A stretch of DNA of 64,000 nt from Boudabousia liubingyangii (GCF_001907245.1 NZ_MQSU01000003.1:411619-475618), one strand, 5' to 3'; numbered from the stretch's first letter, positions 46,987 to 55,773 are shown. Translations and numbers: made by a program. Notes: generated by a model not told the origin, from the sequence alone.

Positions 46987-47212
46987 GGCTCGCTTAGTGC
47001 CCCCGCGCAAGCGGCGCGTGGCTCGACATATTTCGGAAGCGGACCAGCGGGCCCTTGCGGAAGGTAAGGACCCTTCTTGGGCGGTGCCCGATACGGTAAA
47101 GCGCACTAGCGACGGTCCGCGCAGGAAGTCGAAGCGCACCCCGAATCGTGGTGAGAACGATGCGCGGCTGCTAGCGGAAGTGCCCCCGCATCACCACGCA
47201 CACCTGGAATAA
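46976..47212 (+). CDS. Small basic protein overlapping the giant gene
   Basis: A 78-residue protein rich in Arg, Lys and Pro, with a His-rich end (EVPPHHHAHLE). The ATG at 46976 overlaps the end of the preceding gene by 11 bases, so expression is probably coupled. AGGAAAG-like sequence precedes it. No domain is recognised; composition suggests nucleic-acid binding, which would fit the helicase-like neighbour, but this is inference. Confidence 0.65.
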   Translation: MSSEARLVPPRKRRVARHISEADQRALAEGKDPSWAVPDTVKRTSDGPRRKSKRTPNRGENDARLLAEVPPHHHAHLE

Positions 47213-47316
47213 CCTCCTAGGGCGGGGTGGACTAAATGCTCTAGCCTCAAATATCAGGGACTCAAAGCTCTTGAAAAACCTTAATTTCAAAGGCAAAGTG
47301 TACTAAGCTTAGACTC

Positions 47317-48093
47317 ATGAATGATGCGAAGAAGCTTAGCCCCGTCCATTACCTTGGTCTGGCAATTGCCTTTATTGCCGTTGTCGCCCTAACGGTCTGG
47401 GGACTGTCCTGGTTTAAATCTGACGGAAATGCCAACGGCACCGCAGAAAATGGGGGAGCTAAAGCTACGCCCTCGGCAACGGTAAGTCCCGCCCCGAAGG
47501 ATACCGCCACCCCGGAAGCAACCGGTACTAAGGAAGCGCCGGCAGCGCCAGGAAGTGCGGCCGGCCAGACACCCGCCTCGGCGGCCTCGGCAGAAGGCGA
47601 AGCTGATTGCCAAAGCCCAGTACCAGGCGCATACCCCTGTGCGGGCGCTAAGAAACTACCCGCCGGTGCCATCGAGTGGCCCACCGTGCAGAAGTACCTG
47701 GGGACCGAAATCGCTGTCATGCAGTCCCTAAACGGCAAGTTCGGCTGCGATGGGTACACCGAAGACGGTCATTTCAAGGGCCTAGAATGCATCGCTGACG
47801 CCTGGCAAGACAATCCGCCCATGGAACCCGAAAAGGTCTTCGAAGGTGGCCTAGTAATGAGCTTCGCCCCGGACGGGACCAGCACCTTCATTCGCAGTAA
47901 GACCGACGTTTCTTGCTACCACCACGGAGCTTGCCCCAGCAGCAATAACGTCGAATCAGAAAACCTAAAGCCCGGTCAGGCCTGGTACTACGGTGATCTA
48001 GTGTGTGGCGCTACCGGCCAGGGCGTCACCTGCTGGAACTACAAGACCGGTCATGGCGCTTTCATGAGCGAAACCCAGATCAAGAAGTTCTAA
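47317..48093 (+). CDS. Membrane-anchored protein with eight-cysteine domain
   Basis: A 258-residue protein. A short cytoplasmic N-terminus, one helix at about 12-32 (LGLAIAFIAVVALTVWGLSWF split by Trp), a Thr/Ala/Pro/Gly-rich linker (about 35-92) and a C-terminal domain (about 95-258) with eight Cys, likely four disulfides outside the cell. I do not recognise the domain. It contains conserved-looking aromatic segments (WPTVQKYLG, QAWYYGDLVC). It stands alone, with 100 bases upstream. Confidence 0.78.
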   Translation: MNDAKKLSPVHYLGLAIAFIAVVALTVWGLSWFKSDGNANGTAENGGAKATPSATVSPAPKDTATPEATGTKEAPAAPGSAAGQTPASAASAEGEADCQSPVPGAYPCAGAKKLPAGAIEWPTVQKYLGTEIAVMQSLNGKFGCDGYTEDGHFKGLECIADAWQDNPPMEPEKVFEGGLVMSFAPDGTSTFIRSKTDVSCYHHGACPSSNNVESENLKPGQAWYYGDLVCGATGQGVTCWNYKTGHGAFMSETQIKKF

Positions 48094-48109
48094 GCGCCCA
48101 ACTACCTGA

Positions 48110-48898
48110 CTATTCCAAACACAGGCCCTGCTGGTGCAGAACCGCCAGCATGGGGGACTGCTCTGCGGCACCCTGACCAAGCATGCTGGCAATGCGTTTC
48201 GTAAACGCCCCCACTGGCTTTGAGATATCACGCAGGTCGTAGTAGGACTGCAGGTGCTGATCGTACTCACCTAGGTCAGCCACTAGCTGCTGGCGACCCT
48301 GATAGGTGTTCTGGTGCTTTAGGAACTCTAGAGGGAGACGCGGTTTATACTGCGGTTCCTGATCCGCGTAACCCACCAAAACACCCAGCAGCGGGTACGT
48401 GTAACGAGGTAGCTCCAAGACTTCCACCAGTCGGGCCGGGTCGGTCTGAATCGACCCCAGATACACGGTGCCCAAGCCATGACTTTCTGCCGCCAGAACA
48501 AAGTTTTGGGCCGCCAGGTAAGTGTCGGCGGCGGCCTCGAGGAAGAGGTTGGTGCGGCTAAGGGCCGACAGGTCCGCCTGGAAGTGCTCCCGGATTCGTG
48601 CGTTCCGGTTCAAGTCCGCTACGAATATAAACAGTTCGCCCTTATCCCCGCCCACATAGGGCTGGCCACTAACCTGATAAATCGCTTCCCGGACCTGCGG
48701 GTCCGTAATGTGAATAATGCTGAACTGCTGTAAAAAAGCGCTAGTGGCAGTGTGGCGGGCGGCCTCAAAAAGGTCCGCTAGCACGGCCTCGGGAATGGCC
48801 CGGTCCTGATAGGCGCGGATTGAGCGGTGCGCCAGCTGCAGTTTAACTACCGGGTTATCGGTAAAGTTCTTCGGCGGGGTGGTGAAACTTTCGGACAT
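48110..48898 (-). CDS. Nitroreductase-family flavoprotein (NfsA/Frp type)
   Basis: A 262-residue FMN-dependent NAD(P)H oxidoreductase. HRSIRAYQDRAIPEAVL near the N-terminus is the FMN-phosphate-binding signature, and LAAESHGLGTVYLGSI with YPLLGVLVGYAD are typical of the NfsA/Frp subgroup. Likely substrates are nitro compounds or quinones. It begins two bases after the K+ channel gene's stop on the same strand, as last gene of a CPBP-channel-nitroreductase operon. Confidence 0.93.
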   Translation of the reverse strand: MSESFTTPPKNFTDNPVVKLQLAHRSIRAYQDRAIPEAVLADLFEAARHTATSAFLQQFSIIHITDPQVREAIYQVSGQPYVGGDKGELFIFVADLNRNARIREHFQADLSALSRTNLFLEAAADTYLAAQNFVLAAESHGLGTVYLGSIQTDPARLVEVLELPRYTYPLLGVLVGYADQEPQYKPRLPLEFLKHQNTYQGRQQLVADLGEYDQHLQSYYDLRDISKPVGAFTKRIASMLGQGAAEQSPMLAVLHQQGLCLE

Positions 48899-48900
48899 GA

Positions 48901-49656
48901 TTACTCCTTCGTGGGGGCAGTCGCAAGCTGTTCGCGAAGATACCTGACCTCTTCACTTAGACGCTTCAACTCTTGGTTCTGTGCTTCAAGCTGCTTAAGG
49001 ATTTTATACTCGGTTTTATCTTCAGTTTCTGAAACTTTCTCTACCAGGTAGGAAGAAAGCAAACCAGTAACCAAACCCAGCAGGGCAATCCCAAAGATCA
49101 TCAGTGCGATCGCTAAGAAACGGCCACTCTCACTGACCGGGACCGTATCGCCATAACCGACGGTCGTAACGGTAGTAATCGCCCACCATAGCGCCGCAGA
49201 GAAATCTTTAATCTGGCTGTCAGGCAGTTTACGTTCGATCTCCAAAATACCAATCGCGGCGGTGACCAGCACAATTAGGGTGGTGCCAATGGTGTAGCTG
49301 GTGACCTTACCGCGCAGCGCGTTACCCGCATGTCGGTCAAACATGCGCAGAACTGTCAATAGCCGCAGCAGACGCAAGGGACGCAACATGGGCAGGGTGA
49401 TGATTAACAGGTCAAACCAGTTATTGACAATGAACTCGCGCCGATGGGGAGCTAAAGAAAAACGCACTGCGTAGTCGATGATGAACATTGCCCAGATAAT
49501 AATCTGAGCCCAGTCGCAGACCTCCACCCAGAATGCCGGGATCTCGGGCTTTAGAACGGGTAGGGCATAGGCTACGAAGAATGCGACAGCAGCCAACATT
49601 AGGGGAAGGTCAGTTCTTTGTTCCCACTTCTTTTGCTTTTCTAGCGACCGCTCCAT
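48901..49656 (-). CDS. Voltage-gated potassium channel with coiled-coil tail
   Basis: A 251-residue six-helix K+ channel. The selectivity filter is TVGYGD, preceded by a pore helix (SAALWWAITTVTT). The fourth helix carries spaced Arg (RPLRLLRLLTVLR), a voltage-sensor pattern. A C-terminal coiled coil (about 215-251) should tetramerise. It is the middle gene of a three-gene unit on the minus strand, 20 bases after the CPBP gene. Confidence 0.95.
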   Translation of the reverse strand: MERSLEKQKKWEQRTDLPLMLAAVAFFVAYALPVLKPEIPAFWVEVCDWAQIIIWAMFIIDYAVRFSLAPHRREFIVNNWFDLLIITLPMLRPLRLLRLLTVLRMFDRHAGNALRGKVTSYTIGTTLIVLVTAAIGILEIERKLPDSQIKDFSAALWWAITTVTTVGYGDTVPVSESGRFLAIALMIFGIALLGLVTGLLSSYLVEKVSETEDKTEYKILKQLEAQNQELKRLSEEVRYLREQLATAPTKE

Positions 49657-49676
49657 GGGATTTCCTTAAAACTCGG

Positions 49677-50918
49677 TTAAATAAATACTCCAAGTAAAGA
49701 CCATAGCCCAACAACCGCTAAAGCGTTATTTAAAGCGTGAACCATGATGGAATCCCAAATATTGCCCCGGCGTTGATAAACCGTATACAGGATGACGCCC
49801 ATGGAGAAGTAAATCAGACCAGCAATCACCGTATTAGGCATGTGAGGGATCGCGAAGATAACCCCATTCAGGATGTATGCCAGTGGATGCTTTTGGTACT
49901 TACCTGCCAGATAACGCGAATAGTAAGCTCGCATCACCAGTTCTTCACTGGCGGGCGCAATCAAGGCTAGCTGAATCGAAATCGCCACCAGCCAGAACTT
50001 CGGGGCGGCCGTAAAACTGTTGATGATCGTCTGGTTATTGGATGTTTGTGCATCACCGTAGAAGTGCTGCAGCAGGGCCCCACCCAACATGTTTACGGCC
50101 AGAATCATCATGACCATACCTAGGTTGAATAGGAAGGGGCGGCCTTTCAAAGCCCGGATGGAACCTAGGGGAGCGCGCCTGCGGTTGAGCCAGACAAGCC
50201 ATAGGAACCAGAGGATTGTGACGATCACGATCGCCCCCAAGATCGCGCCAACTTTTAGTGGCGACCAGGTAGAGCGCCCCATCAGGATTGGTACCAACAT
50301 GGCGGAACTGGCGATCGCTGAACTCAGCAGGATCATGACCACTAGGCCTAGCGCTGCGCCTATCCAGTCGAAGATTTTCCAGCCGGTGGATTTAGTGCCA
50401 TCACTGTTGGGAGTCCTGTGCCATGAATGCGGTTTCGTTTTGGTCTGGACTACTGGCATGTCGGCAGTGTCGGCGGGTGGTTCATCGTTGGGGTGAACTA
50501 CCTGGATGGGGGTGGCTTCGATCTGGGCGGGGGCGACTGAAACCCCGAATCCTATTTTGGCGTTCCGGCCCAGTTTCAGATAGAGCTCAGTGGGGGTCAG
50601 GGGGGATTCTTCTAGTTCGCTGGCCTCACCGGCTGCAAGGCGGGCTGCGTGTTCGGCCTTCTTTTGTTCCCACTTAGTTCGTTCCGCTTCTCTGCGGGCA
50701 CGAGCAGCTTGGGCTTTAGCTTTTTCTGCCTGGGCGGCAGCCCTGAGTTGTTCCTTGGTGGCGGGTTGCGGCTGTTTCCGGGAAGGTACCGGGGCATCCT
50801 TAGCGGTCGGGGCAGGGTTTTGTGCGCGCAGGGCTCTGCGGCTTGGGAACGAACGTTGTTCACCAAGCTGACTGGTGGACGGTACCTGGCTGGTACGGTC
50901 AGAGGAATTTCTGGGCAC
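49677..50918 (-). CDS. CPBP-family intramembrane protease with long basic N-terminus
   Basis: A 413-residue protein. Residues 1-160 are hydrophilic and rich in Arg, Lys, Glu, Ala and Pro; the rest has about seven helices with the CPBP (Abi/CAAX-protease-like) motifs: PASEELVMR (EExxxR), FAIPHMP (His) and HALNNALAVV (His and Asn). It is the first gene of a unit with a K+ channel and a nitroreductase. The extension is longer than usual for the family and could bind a partner in the cytoplasm. Confidence 0.9.
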   Translation of the reverse strand: MPRNSSDRTSQVPSTSQLGEQRSFPSRRALRAQNPAPTAKDAPVPSRKQPQPATKEQLRAAAQAEKAKAQAARARREAERTKWEQKKAEHAARLAAGEASELEESPLTPTELYLKLGRNAKIGFGVSVAPAQIEATPIQVVHPNDEPPADTADMPVVQTKTKPHSWHRTPNSDGTKSTGWKIFDWIGAALGLVVMILLSSAIASSAMLVPILMGRSTWSPLKVGAILGAIVIVTILWFLWLVWLNRRRAPLGSIRALKGRPFLFNLGMVMMILAVNMLGGALLQHFYGDAQTSNNQTIINSFTAAPKFWLVAISIQLALIAPASEELVMRAYYSRYLAGKYQKHPLAYILNGVIFAIPHMPNTVIAGLIYFSMGVILYTVYQRRGNIWDSIMVHALNNALAVVGLWSLLGVFI

Positions 50919-50999
50919 GGGTCTAGTCTAGCGGGAAGCGATACTGCTTTGAACTGACTTTTTAATGAAATTTCGTTGTTTTCGTCCCAATTTTGACAA

Positions 51000-51038
51000 A
51001 TAAAATCTGGGTCCTGCACCCGAAGGTGAGGACCCAGA
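51000..51038 (-). terminator. Hairpin terminator after mscL
   Basis: TCTGGGTCCT (51006-51015) pairs perfectly with AGGACCCAGA (51029-51038), extended by an inner GCACC/GGTG stem; on the minus strand TTTTATTT follows. Confidence 0.9.
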
Positions 51039-51067
51039 AGAAAGTAGCTAGTTAACTAGCGTGAAGC

Positions 51068-51448
51068 TCAGCGGCCAGCCTTTAGTAGGTCGCGGATTTC
51101 GGCTAGTAGAGCAACGTCAGCTGCGGGAGCTTCCGGAGCGGCTTCTTCAGTAGCCTTGCGGGCGCGCATGTTGTTGATCGGAACAACCACGAAGAAGTAA
51201 ACAGCAGCAGCAACGATTAGGAAGTTGATTAGCGCCGTGAGGATGGTGCCGGGGTAGAAGTGTGCACCGTTAACCACGAAGGCACCTAGCTGGTCGAAGT
51301 TCGGGGCGCCGAAGATGGCGGCGATGAAAGCTAGGATGAAGTCGGTGACAGCCTTAACGATCGGTGCGAAAGCGCCGGCGATGATAACACCAACGGCCAT
51401 GTCGACAACGTTACCCTGGCTAATAAATTCTTTGAATCCCTTGATCAT
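51068..51448 (-). CDS. mscL: Large-conductance mechanosensitive channel
   Basis: A 126-residue MscL with both helices: the N-terminal amphipathic part and TM1 (FISQGNVVDMAVGVIIAGAF, Gly-rich pore constriction) and TM2 (LINFLIVAAAVYFFVVVPIN). It ends in a Glu/Ala-rich cytoplasmic helix. It opens on osmotic downshock. The start has AAAGGAG 6-8 bases upstream; further in-frame codons upstream are not part of the family. Confidence 0.97.
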   Translation of the reverse strand: MIKGFKEFISQGNVVDMAVGVIIAGAFAPIVKAVTDFILAFIAAIFGAPNFDQLGAFVVNGAHFYPGTILTALINFLIVAAAVYFFVVVPINNMRARKATEEAAPEAPAADVALLAEIRDLLKAGR

Positions 51449-51712
51449 GGGGGTCTCCTTTGTTTTGCGCAATCTGCGCATAGTAGGGCCCCACAGAGTT
51501 TTGGGGGCTTCTTTGACTGGAACGGGGAAACATTGAAATCTCAATATTTTCCCTCTAGGTACTACGCTAGCGGTTCTGAAACCTAAAATCTATGTTTAAT
51601 AGGTATTTCGTCCTGTTGGATGCAACACAATTAGAAATGTTGAGATCCCCAATTTTCTTGATTATTGCGCTAATCTTGAACCCGTAACCACAAAATACTT
51701 TCGAGGTGACTC

Positions 51713-52924
51713 ATGAAATCCGTAGCCCAGCATGCCAAAGACTGCGTCAGTGCCGTCGGGATCCTACCCGAACTAGAAGTCACCTTGGTAGAGGCTGTTG
51801 GTTGCGTACTTTCCCGCGACGTTACCGCACCTTTCGACCTGCCGGTAACTGACAGTGCCGCCTGCGATGGTTACGCCCTGCGGACCGTTGACGTACGTGA
51901 GGCCCGTAAGGATCACCCCGTTGAACTTTCTGTGGTTGATCAGATTCGGGCGGGCGATATTAACCCGGTAACTTTGCTCCCAGGGCATGCCGCAAAGATT
52001 TCCTCTGGTGCGCCGCTGCCGGGTGGGGCCGACGCGGTCCTAGCCCCCGAATATACCGACCAGGGTTTGGCCCGCGTCCAGATTAAGTCCGCGCCCCGGG
52101 CGGGCGAAAATATTCGCGTTCGCGCCGAGGACGTAGCCACCGGCGACCCCCTGGTGAAGGCTGGTACGCGCCTCGCCTCCCGTCACGTGGCCATGTTGGC
52201 AGGTGCCGGTTTGGCGCGCGTGTGGGTGCACCCTCGGCCTCGCGTGGTCGTTATTTCGATCGGTGATGAGCTAGTTGAACCGGGTGATACTCCGCGTCCG
52301 GGACAGGTATTTGACGCTAATGGGCACGCCCTAGCGACGGCGGCCGCAGACCTGGGGACGGATGTTTTCCGGGTGGGTGCGGTTTCGGATTCGCGCGCTG
52401 AGCTTCGTTCCATGATTGAGGATCAGCTGGTGCGGGCGGACCTGATTGTGACGACTGGTGGCCTGTCAGGGTCCGAGGTCGATACGGTCCCGGAAGTCTT
52501 GGCCCCTTTAGGCGTGGTGGAGTTCGACCAGGTGGCGATGTGGCCGGGACGTGTTCACGGTGTGGGCCATGTGGGCGGGATTCCGATTTTCTGTTTGCCG
52601 GGTGACCCGGTAGCCGCGCAGGTGTCTTTTGCAGTGTTTGTGCACCCGGCAATCCGGGCCATGGCTGGTTATGAGATGAAGTATCGGCCGACTTTGCGTG
52701 CGAATGTGGACCGTGGTTGGTATTCGCCGCGTGGACGCCGCGAGTTTGTGCGCGTAACGATTGATGGTTCGCCCTCGCAGGGCTATAACGCCACGGTGCA
52801 GGGCGGCCCGCATCAGCTTTTGGTGTCGGCATTGGGGCGTTCGAACGCGCTGGCGGTGGTCCCGGAGGCGGTTACGCACGTGCAGGCGGGCGACGAGCTG
52901 GTCTGTATTTTGCTGGATGACTAG
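51713..52924 (+). CDS. moeA: MoeA/Glp-type (gephyrin-like) protein
   Basis: A 403-residue MoeA-fold protein: PVTDSAACDGYALR, ISSGAPLPGGADAVL, the MoCF-biosynthesis domain with GDELVEPGDTPRPGQVFDANG and TTGGLSGSEVDTVPE, then CLPGDPVAAQVSF and a C-terminal domain IV. MoeA inserts molybdate into molybdopterin. No other cofactor gene is in the window. The genes that follow (GNAT, one-to-three-helix membrane protein) match the order of the mycobacterial moeA1-rimJ-Rv0996 locus and the corynebacterial glp/glpR locus, where the MoeA-like Glp binds FtsZ. So a division role is plausible. Confidence 0.93.
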   Translation: MKSVAQHAKDCVSAVGILPELEVTLVEAVGCVLSRDVTAPFDLPVTDSAACDGYALRTVDVREARKDHPVELSVVDQIRAGDINPVTLLPGHAAKISSGAPLPGGADAVLAPEYTDQGLARVQIKSAPRAGENIRVRAEDVATGDPLVKAGTRLASRHVAMLAGAGLARVWVHPRPRVVVISIGDELVEPGDTPRPGQVFDANGHALATAAADLGTDVFRVGAVSDSRAELRSMIEDQLVRADLIVTTGGLSGSEVDTVPEVLAPLGVVEFDQVAMWPGRVHGVGHVGGIPIFCLPGDPVAAQVSFAVFVHPAIRAMAGYEMKYRPTLRANVDRGWYSPRGRREFVRVTIDGSPSQGYNATVQGGPHQLLVSALGRSNALAVVPEAVTHVQAGDELVCILLDD

Positions 52925-52939
52925 TATCCGGGCCTGATC

Positions 52940-53656
52940 ATGGATTTTTTGAAGCGTTGGCGACTGGGGGACCAGCGGCAGACTTGGCTGGTACCGGCCG
53001 AGTACGTTGAGGCTGCTACCCATGCGCGACGTTTAGCGCCCCCACCAAAGGGTTTGCGGGGTGAGCTGGAGTTCATGCATGAGATCGGCTATCAGCCCTC
53101 TGAGGTTGCTTTGCGCCTGTTGGTAGGCAATGACCACGTGTCGGTGCAGCGGGCCCGCTGGCATGCCGACCCTTGGCTTTCCCCTTGGAATGCGCAGTTG
53201 CCGCCGGAGTTCAAGACGGAGCAGCCGGATATTGATCAGTACATTCGTGAGTGTGATCGGGAGCTGTTGAATCGTTCCGGGTATGCTTTTGCGATTTTGG
53301 TGGATGGTCGTCTGGCGGGGGAGCTGTCCCTGTTTGATATTGCCCGACGCGCGGTGGCCTCGGGCGCGATGGGTTATTGGGTCGCCCCGGACGTGACCGG
53401 TTTGGGCGTGATGCCCTTGGCCTTGGCGCTGGGGATTGATGTGGCTTTGTCAGAGTTCGACCTGCATCGGATTGAGGTAAATATTCGCCCAGAGAATGAG
53501 CGTTCCATTGGCGTGATGCGCAAGTTGGGTTTGCGTTATGAGGGACGCAGGGAGCGTTTCTTGTATAGCCAGGGTGCTTGGCGGGATCATGATTCTTTTG
53601 CGATTACCGCCGAGGAACTGCGTGGTACCTCTTTGTTGGAGCGGACCTTCGGCTAG
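52940..53656 (+). CDS. GNAT acetyltransferase, RimJ-like
   Basis: A 238-residue GNAT protein. The acetyl-CoA-binding region is GYWVAPDVTGLGVMPLALALGI, followed by LHRIEVNIRPENERSIGVMRKLG, the usual RimJ/RimL signature. N-terminal protein acetylation is the expected chemistry; the substrate is unknown. It sits 15 bases after the moeA-like gene and 82 bases before the membrane-protein gene, as in the mycobacterial locus. Codons here favour TTG and T/G-ending triplets, unlike the CTA-rich genes upstream. Confidence 0.93.
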   Translation: MDFLKRWRLGDQRQTWLVPAEYVEAATHARRLAPPPKGLRGELEFMHEIGYQPSEVALRLLVGNDHVSVQRARWHADPWLSPWNAQLPPEFKTEQPDIDQYIRECDRELLNRSGYAFAILVDGRLAGELSLFDIARRAVASGAMGYWVAPDVTGLGVMPLALALGIDVALSEFDLHRIEVNIRPENERSIGVMRKLGLRYEGRRERFLYSQGAWRDHDSFAITAEELRGTSLLERTFG

Positions 53657-53738
53657 TTTGCTGGCTGATTTTTGTTTGATCTTTGATTTTTCGGCGCGCC
53701 TTGGCGGTTTTGGGCCTGAGGTTTTGTAGTTTTGGGTT

Positions 53739-54680
53739 GTGGAATTTGGTGGCTGGATTTTAGTTTTCGCAGGCGTGGTCGTGGTACTGGGCCTGGTGCC
53801 ACTGTCTGCCCGGCGAGCGGCCTATCAGGCGCTTTCGCACCCGGAGGATCGTTTTTCTGATGCGGCTCGAGTTCCACAATCTGCGGCGCGCCCTGTGGTG
53901 CGGGCCGCTTCAGGTGGTAGGGTTGCCTTACACCCGTTTTCTACCGTGACAGATTCAGTGCTGATTGGGGGCAAAACTATGGCTCAGGTTCGTTCCGAAC
54001 TGGCAGGCGTTTTAGCTGCGCGGGCTCGCCTCCGAGGGCGTGCCGCCGTTTCTGCTTCCCGTCGCCGTGTGGCTCTGTTTGCGCTTTTGGGTGTGTTTGT
54101 ACTTTTGGCGTTGACCGCTTTGCTGGGATGGACATCTTGGCTTTGGGGTTTGGCGCCGCTGGTAGCTCTGGCTGGGGTGCTTGGTCATGGTGCCTGGCAG
54201 GGAGCTAATTTTAAGCGGGAACTCGCAGAGTTGGACGCGAAGGCTCGGGAATTACGGTCTGCACCGATGCGTGCAGCCAGGGCGATCAAGCCCGAGTCTT
54301 CAGTAGTTTCAACCGCGGGCACCGCAGAGGTAGTGGAAGAGGTTGAAGGCGCAGAGGCCCTCACTGATTCCTTGGTGGAAGTTACGGATTCGGTTCCTGC
54401 TAAGCCGGTCGCGATTGAGTCTAAGTCTGCAGCTAAGACTCAGGGGTGGACCCCTAGTGAGCCGATCCGTCCGGTTTACCAGATGCGGGCTTTAGCCCCG
54501 CGTCGGGAACTGTCTGTGGCGCGCGTAGAGACTGACCCGAATGGGGTAGTGATTCCGGTTCGTCCGGTGCGTGCCCGCGGCCCAAAGACTGGCGCCTTGT
54601 CTTCTACCCAGGTGGCTGAGCAGGCCTCTTTACGTTTCGATGTTGATACGGTGATTGAACGTCGCCGCGCAGCATCCTGA
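53739..54680 (+). CDS. GlpR/Rv0996-like membrane protein
   Basis: A 313-residue protein starting at GTG. It has an N-terminal helix (about 3-22), a stretch of about 85 residues, two further helices (about 108-128 and 133-152), and a cytoplasm-type tail of about 160 residues with a Glu/Val-rich portion and a basic end. Placement after a MoeA-like and a RimJ-like gene identifies it, by position, with Rv0996 of mycobacteria and GlpR, the membrane receptor of Glp in Corynebacterium. Sequence identity could not be checked; the assignment rests on synteny and topology. Confidence 0.75.
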   Translation: MEFGGWILVFAGVVVVLGLVPLSARRAAYQALSHPEDRFSDAARVPQSAARPVVRAASGGRVALHPFSTVTDSVLIGGKTMAQVRSELAGVLAARARLRGRAAVSASRRRVALFALLGVFVLLALTALLGWTSWLWGLAPLVALAGVLGHGAWQGANFKRELAELDAKARELRSAPMRAARAIKPESSVVSTAGTAEVVEEVEGAEALTDSLVEVTDSVPAKPVAIESKSAAKTQGWTPSEPIRPVYQMRALAPRRELSVARVETDPNGVVIPVRPVRARGPKTGALSSTQVAEQASLRFDVDTVIERRRAAS

Positions 54681-54809
54681 TTTTTATTCTTCATTCTCCC
54701 CGCATCCTTTGGGTGCGGGGATTTTGAATTTAGGAGGGTCTGGGATGAAGCTGCTGCTTTTCCGCTTGGGGGTTTTCTGGTGGTGGTGTTAAAATCGTGA
54801 AGGTCTTAA

Positions 54810-54885
54810 GGGGCTATAGCGCAGTTGGTAGCGCGTCTCGTTCGCAATGAGAAGGTCGGGGGTTCGATTCCCCCTAGCTCCACCA
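54810..54885 (+). tRNA. tRNA-Ala (anticodon CGC)
   Basis: A full cloverleaf: acceptor GGGGCTA/TAGCTCC (one G-T pair), D-stem GCGC/GCGC, anticodon stem TCTCG/TGAGA with loop TTCGCAA (anticodon CGC), T-arm GGGGG-TTCGATT-CCCCC. The 3' CCA is encoded, unlike in the tRNA-Arg of this window. It reads GCG codons. Confidence 0.96.
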
Positions 54886-54889
54886 TTTA

Positions 54890-54930
54890 GATGCTGGTTT
54901 GGATACAATCCAAGCCAGCATCTTTTTTAT
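54890..54930 (+). terminator. Terminator after tRNA-Ala
   Basis: GATGCTGGTTTGGA pairs with TCCAAGCCAGCATC (one G-T/mismatch position) around TACAA, followed by TTTTTT. A canonical rho-independent terminator. Confidence 0.92.
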
Positions 54931-55105
54931 GCCCGAAGGCGGGTTTTCCAGTTCCAATAAGAGCCCACTACTGCCAGGAACCTTCGTATTATCGATTGTG
55001 TTTCAATGATGCATTGTTAGCTTCCAGGGGTTAGAGTTCAGAACCGGTATGGTACTTTGATTTTTGTGTTCACAAAGTTCAAGCTTCCTTAGAGAGGTGA
55101 TTGTC

Positions 55106-55705
55106 GTGCCGTTGTTTTTGCGGACTCCCACTAGGGAAGAGTTTCCGGTGCGTCAGGCGTGGCTTGCCGACCCGCAGATGATGTCCTTTAATGCGGGCTG
55201 GCCCATCGATAATGACTCTTACGACCCGGAAACTGGCTGTTTTGATTGGTCAGAGGATCGGTGGGATGCCTGGGTAGAGCGGCGCCTATCGTTGCCGCCT
55301 GAGGTGCAGGGCTATTTTTATGTGATCGATCAAGAATCAGGGGAGCCCGTCGGCCATGCGCATTACTTGGTCGAAGGTACCTGCGCGCAGATTGGTCTAA
55401 ATACGGTACCTAAGTTGCGTCGTCAGGGAATCGCGACAGAGGCGATGACCCTTCTGTTGGAGCGCATCTGGCAGGACACCGAAGCCGAATTCGCCATGAA
55501 CATGATCGAACAAGCGCAGGCCCCAGCAATTTGCCTCCATAAGAAGTTTGGGTTCCTGTGCTCTTCCGAACCTGCGATGACCTATCAGGAAAAACGATCC
55601 TACCTATGGCTGCTGGCACGGCCAACCACAGACTCCGAGGTAGCAGCGCGTCGCCAAAGGGAACTCGAACGCCTGCTGCAGTCACCGAAACGGCTCACAG
55701 CTTAG
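55106..55705 (+). CDS. GNAT acetyltransferase
   Basis: A 199-residue GNAT-fold protein. IGLNTVPKLRRQGIATEAMTLL is the beta4-alpha3 acetyl-CoA-binding segment (RRQGIA matches the Q/RxxGxG/A loop). The start is GTG at 55106, with GAGAGG about 8-10 bases upstream and homology beginning at PLFLRTPTREEF. The substrate is unknown. It lies between the tRNA-Ala gene and the membrane-protein cluster and is probably not part of the latter, which is read from its own promoters. Confidence 0.88.
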   Translation: MPLFLRTPTREEFPVRQAWLADPQMMSFNAGWPIDNDSYDPETGCFDWSEDRWDAWVERRLSLPPEVQGYFYVIDQESGEPVGHAHYLVEGTCAQIGLNTVPKLRRQGIATEAMTLLLERIWQDTEAEFAMNMIEQAQAPAICLHKKFGFLCSSEPAMTYQEKRSYLWLLARPTTDSEVAARRQRELERLLQSPKRLTA

Positions 55706-55725
55706 GCCGCGCGCAACCTCAGTTC

Positions 55726-55758
55726 TAGGCGCGCCTAACTAAGTAGGGGCGGCGCGCC
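55726..55758. repeat. Pair of GGCGCGCC palindromes
   Basis: TAGGCGCGCCTA (55726-55737) and GGCGCGCC (55751-55758) lie 15 bases apart. A third copy is at 56076-56083 on the other side of the small gene at 55774, and a fourth at 53693-53700. Could be a protein-binding site or chance in GC-rich DNA. Confidence 0.35.
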
Positions 55759-55773
55759 CTCGTCAAAGAAAAC

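Noticed and set aside
51713..52924. A complete molybdenum-cofactor operon
   Set aside because: Only the moeA-like gene is present; neighbours are an acetyltransferase and a membrane protein.
54810..54885. tRNA-Ala as attachment site of an integrated element
   Set aside because: I found no direct repeat of the tRNA 3' end further downstream and no integrase in the window.
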